A stretch of 64,000 bases of DNA from Gymnorhina tibicen (lineage: Eukaryota; Chordata; Aves; Passeriformes; Artamidae): the NCBI GenBank assembly GCA_013399875.1, contig VXAZ01000971.1, positions 244,059 through 308,058 of the forward strand, read 5' to 3'. Below are positions 1 to 12,421 of this stretch, piece by piece. Under the pieces are notes generated by a model. It was not told where the DNA came from, searched no databases, and worked only from the letters and a program-made list of their open reading frames with translations. How positions within the stretch are numbered: the stretch's first letter is position 1; each line of letters opens with the position of its first letter. The position numbers and the translations under genes are program-made.

Positions 1-117
1 TGTGGCCCTGAGCAACACAGTCTAGTGGAAGGTGTCCCTGCCCATGGCAGAGGGGTTGAAATGAGATGATCTTTAAGATCCTTTCCAACCAAAACCATTC
101 TGTGATTCTATGATTCC
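1..117 (+). mobile_element. CR1 LINE 3' end, truncated by window edge
   Basis: The sequence shows the diagnostic 3' terminal segment of an avian CR1 non-LTR retrotransposon: 'gagcaacacagtctagtgg', 'ggtgtccctgcccatggcag', 'gatgatctttaagatcc', 'ttccaacc', then a tail built on the octamer ATTCTATG. CR1 ends in short octamer repeats rather than poly-A, so the tail fixes the plus orientation and the true 3' end near position 117. Only the 3' untranslated part is present and there is no reverse transcriptase ORF, as is usual for the 5'-truncated copies that dominate bird genomes. It may extend left of the window. Single-base differences from the other copy suggest an old, inactive insertion. Confidence 0.93.
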
Positions 118-382
118 AAAATCAGGGATTGTCTCTTACCAGATCTGCTACTGTTATCCCTGCCCTGGGGGCCATATATCCTTCATCACACAGGGACATG
201 ACATGCCACCTTGGTGCTGGCAGACTCACCTAAATTTGTTTCCAACAACAAAGACCAACACCACCACCACCACCCCCCGCAAAAAATCCCATAAACAGCC
301 CCTATTGTAGCAGAACAGAGGGTTACAGTTGCAATTACAGAATTGGTAACACAGTTACCCAAGAGAAAAATAAACCAATTAC

Positions 383-398
383 AAAAAAAAAAAAAAAA
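383..398. repeat. A16 homopolymer
   Basis: A run of 16 As inside non-coding sequence. No adjoining element was identified. Confidence 0.9.
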
Positions 399-1547
399 GC
401 CAAAAACACAATTCCAGATTATATTTAACACTCAAATTCCTCCTTAATTGCTCCAGTGTCTCAGCCAGTTTGCAGGGGAGGAGTGGGGACGGCAAATTAG
501 CTCCCCCCAAGGCTGCTTCCCCCTGGGGAGCTTTCCCAATTTACATTTCCATTGTGTTCTTTAATTAGTACATTCCTACAGCTTTTCTGAGAGTCCCAAC
601 ACTTCCAGGGCTGTGACAGTACTTTATAAATAATAAATCGGAGGGAGTATTCACTGTACCCTGCTTCACTCCTCCCAGTGTCCCGGCCGGGTGTCTGGCA
701 GCTTTTGCAGGGACCACACACAGCCTAGAGCCGCCCACCACTGCCAGCCCCAGAGGCAGCCTTTGGTGAGGACATCAATAACCTCTTTTCATCCTCCCAC
801 CTTGCACGACTTATTTGGGGTCCTGCTTCCTGCACAGGATTCTCCCAGACGAAGCATTTGGACTTCACGACATCCCCGTAATGTGGTTCCCAATGGAGGT
901 GAGAAGGGCTGGGACGAAAGCTTGAGAGAGCTCCCTGCAGCCCTTTGTCTGACCAGGATGATGCCAGAGGCAGCACTGGACCAGCCAGTCTTTATGATTC
1001 AGGCTCTACTTGGAGGCCTCCCAAACCCAGCATCAGCAAGCGTGGGGCATGCTGCTCCTCCACACGAGGACATAGGCAATACCCTCCCGCCCAAGACTCC
1101 TGGCACCCTAGGGACACATGAACTTGTCCTTAGGGACAATAAAAAGGGGAAATTCATTATTTATTCCGCAGCACGTCAGCCAGCCTGTGCCAGGAGCAGA
1201 GCCCAGGAGTCCTCGCCACACAGGAAAGCCTCCAGCGCCTTCAGCCTCACAAAGGTTTCACACAGATAATCCTGGAAACCAAATGGCAGAAAAAGCCCAA
1301 ACTAAAGGGGAGACAACGCAGCCAAGCCATGCATCAGAGCTGCAACCCAACGTTTTCCCAGGTCTCATTAGGGATGATTTATGAAGGCTGACACCATCGT
1401 TAACCTCTGACCATGTCCCCACTGCCTGCAGGGCATTTCGCAGCCTGCCTTTGACTGTCCAGCAGCAGTGTGGAGGGACAACTGAGATTTTACCACCCCT
1501 GTTAATGCAATTAGGTGGTTTGAAGGAGACCCATTGGATCATCTTAC

Positions 1548-1692
1548 CTGCAGCAACTCGGCCACTCCACTTGCTCCCAGGACGAGTCCTGCACATACTG
1601 CGTGCTTGCACACACGTGCAGCACTGCTTGGCACCGGCACTGGGCACTAATAACCTGCCATTTGCTACCCCATCTGGTTCTGACATGTCCAT
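1548..1692 (-). other. Candidate first coding exon
   Basis: An ATG at 1,692-1,690 has A at -3 and G at +4, a strong initiation context. It opens 48 codons (MDMSEPDGVANGR..., Cys-rich CCTCVQARSMC in the middle) that run into the donor CTGCAG|GTAAGA. No CpG island or TATA box was seen upstream, and no homology was recognised. Confidence 0.13.
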
Positions 1693-2030
1693 TATTCAAA
1701 GGCATTTGGCAAAGACCTTGGGCAACTCATTTGCAGAGTCCGGGTCAGTTCACAAGCTCATGAATTCCCAAACTATTTGCCGTGCTGGTAGCCAAGCTGT
1801 GAATAGGTTTTTGGCAGACTTGAAAGGAGCCAGTGTTTTCTGAAAACACCTGCCCTCAGAGGCTGCAAAAGCCCACAGATTTCCAGTCCTATTTAAGATG
1901 CATATCCAGCCCTCTGTAAAGCTGTAGTAAGATGAAAACCTGACTTGTCTGCCACTATAGAGAATTCCCTATTTTTTATCAGTCTCATGGGAGATCAAGT
2001 GACATCAGTCCCTGAGCCAGGGGTGCAAGT

Positions 2031-2174
2031 CTCACTTCACCTCACCTCACCTCACCTCACCTCACCTCACCTCCCCTCACCTCACCTCACCTCACCTCAC
2101 CTCACCTCAACTCCCCCCACCTCCTCACCTCACCTCACCTCACCTCACCTCACCTCACCTCACCCCACCTCACC
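2031..2174. repeat. (CTCAC)n pentamer minisatellite
   Basis: About 144 bp composed almost entirely of the pentamer CTCAC (equivalently CACCT), with a few interruptions such as 'ctcccctcac', 'ctcaactccccccacctcc' and 'caccccacct'. The unit is not a multiple of three, so an ORF crossing it reads a five-residue S-P-H-L-T peptide repeat. This explains the 135-codon plus-strand ORF at 1,945-2,352. The complementary strand is (GGTGA)n. The array is likely length-polymorphic. Confidence 0.95.
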
Positions 2175-3028
2175 CTTCCCCCTGCCCCCCCAGGGCTGGA
2201 AAACCGAGCAGAGCAGAAGCCATCTCCTGGTCTGGAACCATCCCCAGTTCCTTTGCCCGGCCCCTCTCATCCCACAGATGGTGCAATTGGCTGACTCTGC
2301 TTCAAGCCAAACCCAAAACCCAGCGATGCCCTGGGAGCACAGGAAGCAGTAGCCTTGGATGCTCCTGGTCCTACAGCTACTGCATCAGGACAACACACCA
2401 GCTGGAGCACGAGGACAGACCTGGAAAAAGCACACTTGGCACCTTTATTTTCAGCCAATTCATATCACGCTTTCCTTTCCCTCGACCCACCAGACCTGCA
2501 GACAACTGGGGTTTGCTGCCTCTCACGTGCAAGGATGCAGCGAGCTTTTCCCTCCTGCCCTGAGGCTGAGGTTCCACTCTCCTCCCAGCTGCCTCGCTGG
2601 TGCAAATCCTCACTGCAGTCTGTTCAACCAGTGGGCAACCCTTCCCTGCTGCAAACAGCAGCCCACAAGGCTCCCAGAGATCAGGCGGCATCGCACACCC
2701 GCTCGGAGAGGCAGGAGGCACAGGCAGGGGAATACGAGACGTGATTTGCTCGGAGACAGCTCTGTGCTTTTGGCAGGACTCGAGGGCATTTGTTTTGAAG
2801 CTGTGTTTACATGCCTTTGATCAGACGTGTTTAACTTTTCTGGTGCGTGACAGCAGCAAAACAAGTTTGAGACAAGGATAATGAAACACATTGTGCGCCC
2901 GTACATGTAAGCGGCTACAACAAGGCTGCGCACATCAGCAGCTCAGACTGGAGGTGGGGGCGGCAGGGGGTGGGTGCCAAGATGGGGAGATGCATCATGA
3001 TGATGCCAAACAACAAGTTGAAAATATT
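2175..3028. other. Single-copy non-coding stretch
   Basis: GC-moderate sequence with heavily overlapping ORFs in several frames, a sign of low stop-codon density rather than coding. A weak G-rich patch lies near 2,950-2,985. Confidence 0.6.
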
Positions 3029-3081
3029 AAAAAAAAAAAAAAAAAANNNNNNNNNNNNNNNNNNNNNNNNNNNNAAAAAAA
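3029..3081. repeat. Poly-A tract interrupted by an assembly gap
   Basis: Eighteen As (3,029-3,046) run directly into 28 Ns (3,047-3,074) and re-emerge as seven As (3,075-3,081). The gap almost certainly covers more A-rich sequence that failed in sequencing. No target-site duplication or processed-gene body was recognised upstream, so I do not call a retropseudogene. Confidence 0.9.
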
Positions 3082-6000
3082 GCACTAACCCAGCAACAAC
3101 AGCTCAGTCTCAGCTCTTGGAACTGGCCAAGTGAAGTCTGTGCTGAGCCCGGGTGCAGAAGTAAAACTCCATCCGACATCGCAGGGAGCTTTTCCTGAGC
3201 AGAAAAACTGCTCCCATCATGGTTCAGGGTTTGCTCTCAGCAGCACCACAGGGTACCTCAGGTACGGAGCAGCCCCTGCTTTTTCCAGCCTCTGAGGTTC
3301 ATCAGCAACTCTCAAAGTCAAGCGCCATCTTTTAAGAAATGCCAGCACAAGATCAGAGAGCAAAATGGAAAGGCAGCTTCCAGAGATGCTCCTAAAATAG
3401 CTGCTCTCTGAAATGCTATGGGCACACCTGGCACAATTAGCAAGGATGTATCTACATATGTATAGACCAATAATTGGATCACTGAACACCCTGTCATCAT
3501 TTCAAGCCTCAAAAGGCAATAAAAACTCTCTCCCAGCACCCTAAGGAAAGGCAGAGAGTACTGCCGGCATCCTTTCAGCGCAGGAGAGTGCATGGTCATA
3601 AACTGGGAAATGTTTCCAGGCACTGCAATGTAAACAGCCCCACACTGAACTGCGAATGAAGACCCTGGCATGGGACAAAGCCTCAGGAGACAGAGGGCTG
3701 TTCCTACAGAGCAGTTTGGATGCAGTAATGCTATTTTTGAGGTTAAAAGAGACATGGAAGAGTGTGGATGATCCAGCCCTCTGCTAAAGAGCAAACCCAA
3801 GCATCTTATCCCTAGTAGTATGTCTAATTTACTAATGCAAAATGCCAGCAGAGAGACTTTATAATACAGTCCCATGCTGACCATGCTTTGAGATGAGAGA
3901 TGCCACCATCTCTTTGTGCTTAGCACAGCAGATGAGCAGAGCTCGTTGGCACAAGAGGTTTCCTAATGGCATGCCACCTCACTACACAACCTGTCAAGCC
4001 AGAGCAGGCTTAAGCAGTGGATCTTAGTTGGCAATAGTGGGGAAGTGAATACTCAGCTGTGATAAATATTTAACGTGCTTTTAGTCCTGAAGAAGTGTAG
4101 CACTGAGGCCATCATCCTGTAAGTGAAAACCAAGGCTGATTAATGGGGGAAGGTACTCCCATTTATGGGAGGTTAGGATCAATCCCAATTCTCAGCTATT
4201 TGTTGAATCTTTAATGCTCTTTTTCGATAGCAGAGTTCCTTGGTGAAGGGCAGCATCCTAATAAGGCTGCTTTAACAGCAGGGATGTTAAGGGGGTATAA
4301 ATAAAAGACCCCTGTAAAAATAAACAGTGAGGTAAAAAAGGAAGGTTTCGTGTGGGCACCGCTGTTGGCTGGCTTGGAAAAAGCAGTTTTCAGGTCCCCA
4401 CTCTTCTTTGGAGGCTGGATTTACTTCTTTTGGAGTTTTCTCTGTCATCTCAGAACTGAGCCCAAGGTTAACCCTCAGGGCAAAGACAAGCTGTTGCTCT
4501 GGGAGTGAGGGAACAGTCAGTGGCAGCCCAACAGCCCGTGTCTGACCTTTGCACATCCTTCAATCCATGCTGGAAAGGTCTCCACCTTCTTCCACACCTC
4601 AGCCCTCTTCTCAGACCCGCAGTTTAACCATCTCATGCTCTAATTCTTCCCCCTCTGAGCAAGGTGCCCCCAATCCACCTTCCATCTCACCAGCCAAGAT
4701 TAATTCCCTGCCTCCGTGGTTACATCAGCATCAACCACTCCCCTCCTATGCTCTCAAATACTTCTTTATCCAGACTGAGCACCCAGGGTAAGCAGGCAGC
4801 TTACATTTACAAGGCATTTGCCATCTCCCATCAAGGAGAGCATCCCCCTTTGTCCCTTTTGGGTTTTCCATGGCATCATCTTCCTGTACCCTGCTACTCC
4901 CATGCTTGCTTCCCCCAGTAAATCTCCTTCTGATTTTCTCACTATCCAGTAGGACCAGCCTCGCCTCCTGCAAGCAAAGCTCCCCCTGCACATTTCTGCT
5001 CACTAGCCATCCCTCCCTTGCTGGCAAGCAGCACGGAAGCAAGACCACAGACATCAGCCTTGTAATGAAGATGAAGAGCCACACAGCCTTGCCAGCCCTC
5101 TCCATCTGCCCTCACCTTTCCGGTTGCATTACACCTTATGTTGTTTCTTGTCTGAAACTAAACATCAGCTCCTTCCTGGCTGTGCTGTTACTCTCACCCC
5201 AGCTTTGTGCTGGGGATGTTATGGCATGAAAGGGAGGGGATGAAAAGTGAGCCAGGACAGGGGACAGCAAGAGGCAGAGGGGGAGAGGGTGTATTCACAG
5301 CAGCAGTGACCAAAGATGCCAGAGCCCAGTGCAGGTTCCCAAGCATGTTGGGTGCTGGTACATCCCTGATGAGCCACTCTGGCTCCATCAAAGCATCAGC
5401 TGGAACAGATGTGGTTGTCTGAGCTGAGAAAGGGTACTGGCTTCTCCCCAGAGTGACAACTGGGATGAGAAGACAATGTCACCCACAAACAGAAGCTAAG
5501 AACCTCTTTGGCCCCTAAAGCCCCCCCTCCTTCTCCACACTGCAAGGGCACCAACCCTTCAAAATCCCTTCTCTCCCTCCAGCCCTGCATCTGCTGTGGT
5601 GGAACAAAAATGTGGTCCCTTCAAAAATGAGACTGGCCCAAAAGCAGGCAGCATGGCCAGACAGTTTTCCTCCAGGGCTGCAAGTGCTGGAAGAATGAGG
5701 GAGAGCCCTGCACCCTCTCACAGCTGTACACACACATGCTACACACACAAGGGGTGTACACAAACAAGGGATGTGAACATCCCCTTCCACTTCCACCACG
5801 GACCGCTCCTCACTAACCATCCTCCAGGATCATTCAGCATGTCTCCCCCCAGTTGCCATCTCCACTGTAATTGTCTTTCCTCATCCGACACTGTAAACAG
5901 GGATAACGAATAAAGATACAAGGTTAAGCCTCTGCTGCAGATTAACCTGCCATTGTCCTCAGTGACAACAGGTGCCAGACATCTCTCCGTGCCCTCTGAC

Positions 6001-6590
6001 AGTCCTCAAACACACTTATCTGTGTTGCCACAAGACTTTCAGGGAGATACTATGAGTCATCCTCCTCTGCCCAGTTTCAGCAAGCTGTCCCAGGCCTTCC
6101 TGGTCCTCCTAGCAAAAACCTAAGGAAGCGGAAGTATTGTACTATGTGTCCCTGCAAGGTGCCAGAGACAGAAGCTGGCACGCAACCATTACAGGAAAAA
6201 TCAGCACCAGAGAACCAGCCAGGCCCTCAGGTGGACAGCATTATACCCGGTGCCCCGATGGGACTCTGCACACCCACCCACTGCCAAGCAGCACAGTCAG
6301 ATTCACCGCGTGGCAATGCCAAGCGAAGGAAGGATGCTCTCATCCCAGGGAAGGCACAGCTAAGCCCTAGGCTGCAGCCAAACTGCCCAGGTGCTCTGGC
6401 TTCTCGCCCTAAAGCAGGATACCCTTTGGCTGAGCCACATGCTTGGGAAGACGATGCCTGTGCAAATGTTAAAAACAGGGCTGCTTTTGTTTACAGGCTG
6501 CTGGCAATGGTGCTGCACACCCCACATCCTCCCCCGGCCAGGAGCGAGCTCCAAGAAAGGAAATTACACAAGCCAGAAGGTTTGATGGAA
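3082..6590. other. Single-copy non-coding stretch
   Basis: No repeat or gene was recognised. The 202-codon minus-strand ORF at 3,318-3,926 has no domain resemblance and no flanking splice pattern that I could support. A short AC-rich patch lies at about 5,730-5,765. Confidence 0.55.
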
Positions 6591-6594
6591 TGAA

Positions 6595-6760
6595 CCCATT
6601 GGGTGGCTTGAAGATAGCTATTAATGGAGAGCTTTCTCTAATTGCTTTTGTATAATCTGGGGCTGCTAGGCGGAACTGGGTAATAAATGAAATCCAATTA
6701 CATTTTCTCTCAGTATTTATTTTATTAAGTAGAATTCATCAGCTGATGAAGGGCCCCTCG
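6595..6760. promoter_or_regulatory. Putative conserved non-coding element with an E-box palindrome
   Basis: An AT-rich island in otherwise GC-moderate DNA. It contains several homeodomain-type cores (ATTAAT, CTAATTG, CAATTA) and ends in the 16-bp perfect palindrome TTCATCAGCTGATGAA (6,735-6,750), centred on the E-box CAGCTG. Clustered TAAT cores with an E-box are typical of developmental enhancers. Conservation cannot be tested here. Confidence 0.25.
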
Positions 6761-9700
6761 AGGTAATGGCTCATGACCTAGTGGAAGGCACTTTTTTTAT
6801 TATTATTATTTTCCCCACTTGGGGAAGCAGATAATTCCGTTTCCCAGTAAATGCAGACTGCCCCACCCGCACTGTGGGAAGCACAGCAGGTCCCAGGGCA
6901 GCAGGGATCCCACGGAGACCCACACTGTCCTCCCGAGCAGGATCCCCGCTCTGACTGCTGGAGTGCCCGTGAGCACAACGGGTGATTAAACCCCAGCTTC
7001 CGCGTGCCAGCCTGAATGGAGATGGATTTACAGCGCACAGCACGCGTGGTGCGCTCCAGAGGGCTGCAGCAGGGACCGGTCCCACCGGGAACGCAGCAAG
7101 AAGCAATGTCACTCCATGTCTGTTCCCCAGGAGGCTGGACTCTGGTGCCAGTGCTGTTTCCCTAGGGCGAGTCTCCCATGCAGGGCTCAGACTGTGGGCT
7201 CAGTTTGGGCTCAGGACTACAACTGAGCAGGCTGAGAACACTGTGAACACCAGCAGCTCAGATCCACCACATCCAGCCCCACACTCCAGCACATCCATTG
7301 AAACCTTGCATCTCTCTGCAACACAGAGCCTCAACCACCACTTGCTGGTGGTTTAAACCCAGTTACTGGAGGTGTAGACACAGTTGCTGCCATGAAGGCT
7401 GCCCATCAAGGTCACCACAAGCACTGGTCCCACATGGAGACGCCTAGCCAAGCCTTGTGCCACTGTTAGCACGCTGGCATAAGCAGGTAAAGCACGTCGG
7501 GGACTTCCCGGTGCTGGCAGCAGTGCAGGGCACTCCAGCTACCAAGCAGGGTTTGCTGGAGGCCGTAGCACTGCAGCAGAACAGGTCCCAGGTCCTGGCA
7601 CAGTGCCTTTTCTCTGGTACGAGAGGCAACAAAACCCAGTGTGGGTCAGGACAGGTTGTTCCAAGTGTGTCCTTACAAGCTCTAGCCAGCATCCATCCCT
7701 GTGGAGCACGGATGGCCATCACGGCACAAGACCCTTCCTCCTCCTCCCTCCACACCAAAAGGCATCAGTGGGGCTGGGGTCCACCAGTTAATCATGGGGT
7801 CTGGTGCAGCACTGTTGCCCCCTTGCTGGAGCCCACAGCAAGGATCCCTCCAGCATGAGCAGGCAGGATGCCTTGGGGATCTTGCAGTCAGCTGCTGGGC
7901 TTTTCACCATCCCTCTTCCCATCCAGATATTGACTGATGTTCACCCCTGGCTTCCAAGCCCAGCGCCGACAGCCACAGCTCGCCCAGCTTTCACTGCCAT
8001 CTTGTCATACAAACAATTTATAACCCGTCAGTGAGTGTTGTTACAGACGACAGACTCCAGTGTCCATTAATTAACAGGAAATACTGAGAGAGGCATATAC
8101 ACATGCACAAATCTGTCTGAGAGGTTTCCTACAGCATCCACCGCGGATGCACCCACGTGCTGCCACAGTGAGCACAGCCTCTGGGAGCCACAGCAGATGT
8201 AGCCAGCAGCAGCCAGGCTCAAAACAAAGAAAAAGCAAAATCACGAGGAAGAAACCAGCTATGGAGATGATAGAGTAGCATGGGTTTATTCCTGAATAGT
8301 AAGAAACTACTCAGCTTAAGGGATCAAAAAAAGGGTGGTGATTTGAGAACGGAGAGCAAGCAAGCCATGTCCCAGCTGCTGAGAGCTTGGGGTGAAGGTG
8401 ACATCACAGACACCTCCAAAGGGCTTGCACAGCCTTTTGCAGCATGAAAAGCTACTGCTTTGCCTACCCTTGCACTGGGGATGAGGTGTTCCTGGCTGCT
8501 GTACCCTGCTTCCAAGCCTTCCAAGGCTCCATCAAGGCAGGATAAGCCCAGTTCCCCATCAGGGCAGCAAACCCAGCAGCCTCACACATCCCAGACCACA
8601 GCTCAGCAGCACCGAACGAATGCCTGCCAGAGCCTGAGCCCTCATGCTGCTGGGTCAACTAAAAATAAATGAGATGTGGGTTCACAGAGAGTCAGCGCCA
8701 GGTTTTAGAAGTGCTGTGTGTTGCTGGTTTTGCTGCAGAAGCCAGGCACAGAGGATAAGGAAAAAGGTTTTCAGAGGGCAAGGAAAAAGTGTTTCAGAGG
8801 AATCTTCTGAAACTCATCTGGCTTTTTGATTTGGGAAGAAAACCTAAAACCAGTTGGAAAGGAGATCTAAACATCATGTCAGAATCCAGCTCTTCATCTT
8901 TTTCACAAGTGGGCTTTCGCTTTCTTCTGTGAGGCTATTTGCCAAGCACAACACAGAAACACAAGCTATTTGCGTTGATCCAAAACTATTTTTCACCAAA
9001 TAAGCCATTCATCTGAAATCTTTCTCCCCCGCTCTGCTGCAGGAGAAGCTATCTGCTCATGGCAGACCACGATTTATGCTCAAATGAGCATTTGTGACTA
9101 ACAGGCTAGATTCATAGTGAAATGCATCATCAATAAATCAGTCAATCACTTCTGCCCTCAGCTCAGGGCTGAAGTCTGGAGTAACTACTCAGCACTTTGT
9201 CAACCTTTACTCCAGCAAAGTCTGGGTAAGAGACCTCAGGATTTAGCCTATTGATTGCTTACTATTGTTTGTGATGCCCTGCATGCTTTAGACATGCTCC
9301 CTTCAAGCAAGATTAAATACCTAGCTTATGGCATTGGGATTCAAGAGAAATTATCTTTTACAAGCATGGGAACGGACAAGTCAAATTGCCCTGTGCAATG
9401 GTCCATTGTGGTGCAAAGGTGCCCCTGAATCCCCTCTGTGCTGCCAGCGAGAGGGGCACATGGCAGTGCTGACTCTCCCTGGGGCTGGCGTGGTGAGACC
9501 CACGGCTGTAGCACATTTCTGCAAGTTAAATGCAATTTTGGCTGTGGCTCCGGAGCCTCTGAGGCTCTCAGCTCCTCCGGTAGTGTTTTGTTGCAAGAAT
9601 AACAGAGTGACAGCTCCCTGGCAGCTTTGAGTAGCATCCCCAGCTCAAAGGCACCCTCACTACCTCTGCCAAACTCCAGCCTCTCGGTTTTTACATTTGT

Positions 9701-12359
9701 TTGAAGTTAAGCTGATCAAACTTGGGTGAGTGGACACAGACGGTGTTGCTCAACCAAAGTCAAAGAATGTCTCAGACACTCCTCTGCCCAAGGGCTGGCG
9801 CTTGTCCCCCACACACCATCAAGGAAACTGAATGTATTAATACAGATGGACGTAAGTGACCATCCTGCCCCACCAAAGGGCAAGCCTGGGATATCTGCAT
9901 CCTCCACAGCCATAAAGCAAGGGAATACAGCAACCATTTGCACAGTTTTAAGAACAGCTCTTAATAACCCTCTGAACACCACCACCTACCAGGAACCCCT
10001 ACCATGGGCTGGACTTTGTTAGGGATCAAGGGTGCTTGGAAGGAAGACAAAGTCTCGCTTTCTAAGGACGCTTCTCCCCACTGACACCACCCTGAATACA
10101 GGAAAAAAATCCTCAACAACTAAAAACCCACCATTTCTACAGAAAAGAAAAGAAAAAAAGCAGCCTGCAGAAGGACCTGGCAATTTAGGGGGAGAAGGGA
10201 TAAAAAAGAAGTTAAAAACCCGGGATTTACAGAATCCCAACCCAGACCACCAGCTGCTCTCCCAACCCCATGTCATGCCCGTGTACCATGGCATACTGAT
10301 TCCCAGGTTTCACCCACATATCCCACTGTAAGGCAAACTGATTTCTGATGCTTGTCCCGCCTTCTTTTATTTCTGCCAGACCTCCCCCTCTCCTCTGCGT
10401 ACTTTTCCTGCTGCCGTTTGTTCCTGTCCTTTACAGCTCTGCCTGCTGTCACTAGCATAACCTTGCCTGTTTGGTAATTTGTGGCAATAAAGTGTCACTG
10501 TGGGGAAAAAATACAGCATCACAGCAGCATATAAATCTCTGATCCATAAATCGTGCTGCTCCCCACCTGCATGCCCCTCCTTTTAGATATAAAGTGCAAC
10601 GATTTGGGGCAAGAGGAAGAAAAAAGAGCCAGTAATATGTGATCTTACTGAAGGGCAGCGCTGAGGTGTCCTCATTGGGGGCTATAATGAGTGTGGAGGG
10701 ACTGGTGTGTGCTGTAAATTGCCCTGGAGACATGGGCCTCAGTGGAGGCTTCCTGGAGCTATCCAGGGCTTGAAAAGGGTAATCTTAAAAGGGAAAATAA
10801 TACATTAAACATTTCTAAGGAGTGCTGTCTACCTCCCCTTTTAATAGCCTCACTGGTGCTGAGCACGCAACCCTGGGAGTGCCATGGCCATGGAAGGGAT
10901 CCAGGTGTGTGCAGCTGAGCCCCTCACTCCTCTTCCCACCTAGATGTGGGATCCTGCCCATATTCATCACAGCTGAACAGGTCCTCCAGTAGATCCCCAC
11001 CTCCAAGCACTCTCCTTGGGCATTAAGGGGGACTACAAGGAGTTAGGACTGCATTTTCCCTTCCACCTGGTGCAGGAGGTGCCTAAGGCACCAAGGCAGG
11101 AGATCCTGCCAGGTTCCTCCACCAGGCTGAAAATAGTTCCCCACAGCTCAGAGCCAGGATTCAGTGGGGCAGCTCCCACCCCAGGCAAATGCACCTCACA
11201 TTTGTGGCCCCATGGTTTCCGGCTTTACTGTGCAGAGTACCAGGCACCCACCGCCAAGGCCCTCCAGGAGCATGAGACCCACAGCATCCCTGACACCGTC
11301 TGAAATGGCTTTAGAGGAGTTCAGCCCTTCTTGCTGATGGTTGTTTATTTGAATTGGAATACACAGCTTGCCTCCATCAGACCCCTCATCTACTAAATTA
11401 TCATCTTGGTCGCACTGTAGATCAGCATCCTGGGGCAGCTGTCACCTCCAGCACTACTGCGGCCACTCTCCCAACCACAGCTCCTGTGCCAGGCCCAGCA
11501 GTGTCCCACTCCTTCTCCCCTGGTTCTTGGCACACTGGGGTCTCATCCACCAGCCATCACATGGAACAGCAGGAAGACTTGCATTAAAGCCTTCTTCTGA
11601 CACTGACATCTTTCTTGACATCTACGGCTCACCTGAGCAGCTAAGCAACACTCCTGTGAATATAAACAAGCAGGAGGGAAAGTGCATTCACTAGACAGAT
11701 AGCTTGGGGAAGTGTCATCACCCACTGAAAGCCCATATGTGGTTTTGTAGCAAAGGTATTTGCTTCCTGTCTTGCCCACTCATCAGAGGAATATACGAGC
11801 AGAGCTGAGCAGCACCCTGGAGACAGACTGAAACCAAGCGGAGAGCAAACGGTGCTCAGAGGGCTGCGCAGGAGCCGTGCAGGCAAACACATTACGGACA
11901 CCCTGGGGAAGAGAAATCTCCTTTCTCCCAGCCTTGGGAATGGCACACAGCCAGGATCCACCACGCACCCCTCCTGCACCTGATCAAGGCAATGTGTTAA
12001 ATAAACGAAAGAAGTCAGTTCTTGGTCCCCAAACCTGCCCATGGATGACAACTTCCCTCCTGGAGCCACAATTCACTGAGGCCTAAGAAGCAGCACTTAC
12101 TGTGAAACTCTCCAGCTCATTGCTGTGGTTTGATGCTGGGCTTGGACACAGGAACACTCACTCTGTGCCAGCGTGGGTCCCGCCAGCTGCCTGCCCAGGC
12201 AGCAAAGGGACCAGCAGCAGGCTGGGCTGCGGGAGCAGAGGAACAGCCAGTAGATCACATGGCACTTGAACCACATCAAGACATTGCCCTTCGTTTTGGG
12301 AGCCCCAAGAGAAGTCGCAGTGTTAATTAACTAGAGGAAATTCAGCCAGGGCCACTAAA
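6761..12359. other. Single-copy non-coding stretch
   Basis: Contains the 23-bp duplication at 8,757-8,800. A weak splice-bounded 64-nt open segment at 9,162-9,225 (plus strand, two frames open) falls below my threshold for an exon. Nothing else was recognised. Confidence 0.55.
8757..8800. repeat. 23-bp tandem duplication
   Basis: Two 21-bp copies (8,757-8,777 and 8,780-8,800) of 'aaggaaaaag' + 2 bases + 'tttcagagg', separated by 'gc'. They differ at two adjacent positions (gt versus tg). This looks like a local slippage duplication in purine-rich DNA. Confidence 0.8.
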
Positions 12360-12421
12360 ATGTCCGGGGAAGCTGCTGAGGAGACTGAGCCAGGCTCTTT
12401 ACAGCAACCCACAGCAAGAAG
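12360..12421 (+). other. Candidate first coding exon
   Basis: An ATG at 12,360 with A at -3 opens a short acidic N-terminus (MSGEAAEETEPG...) that reaches a near-consensus donor AAG|GTAAGT after 62 nt. An in-frame TAA occurs immediately in the intron, so the frame would need splicing. No promoter was seen. Confidence 0.13.

Larger units (their letters stand above)
118..2030. other. Single-copy non-coding stretch
   Basis: Apart from the A16 run and the candidate first exon at 1,548-1,692, I see no repeat, RNA gene or recognisable coding sequence. Overlapping ORFs on both strands look like chance. Confidence 0.6.

Noticed and set aside
1945..2352. ORF with an S-P-H-L-T repeat peptide
   Set aside because: Direct translation of the (CTCAC)n minisatellite.
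9162..9225. 64-nt splice-bounded segment on the plus strand
   Set aside because: Two of three frames are open, the segment is short and no similarity is recognised; expected by chance in a 64-kb window.
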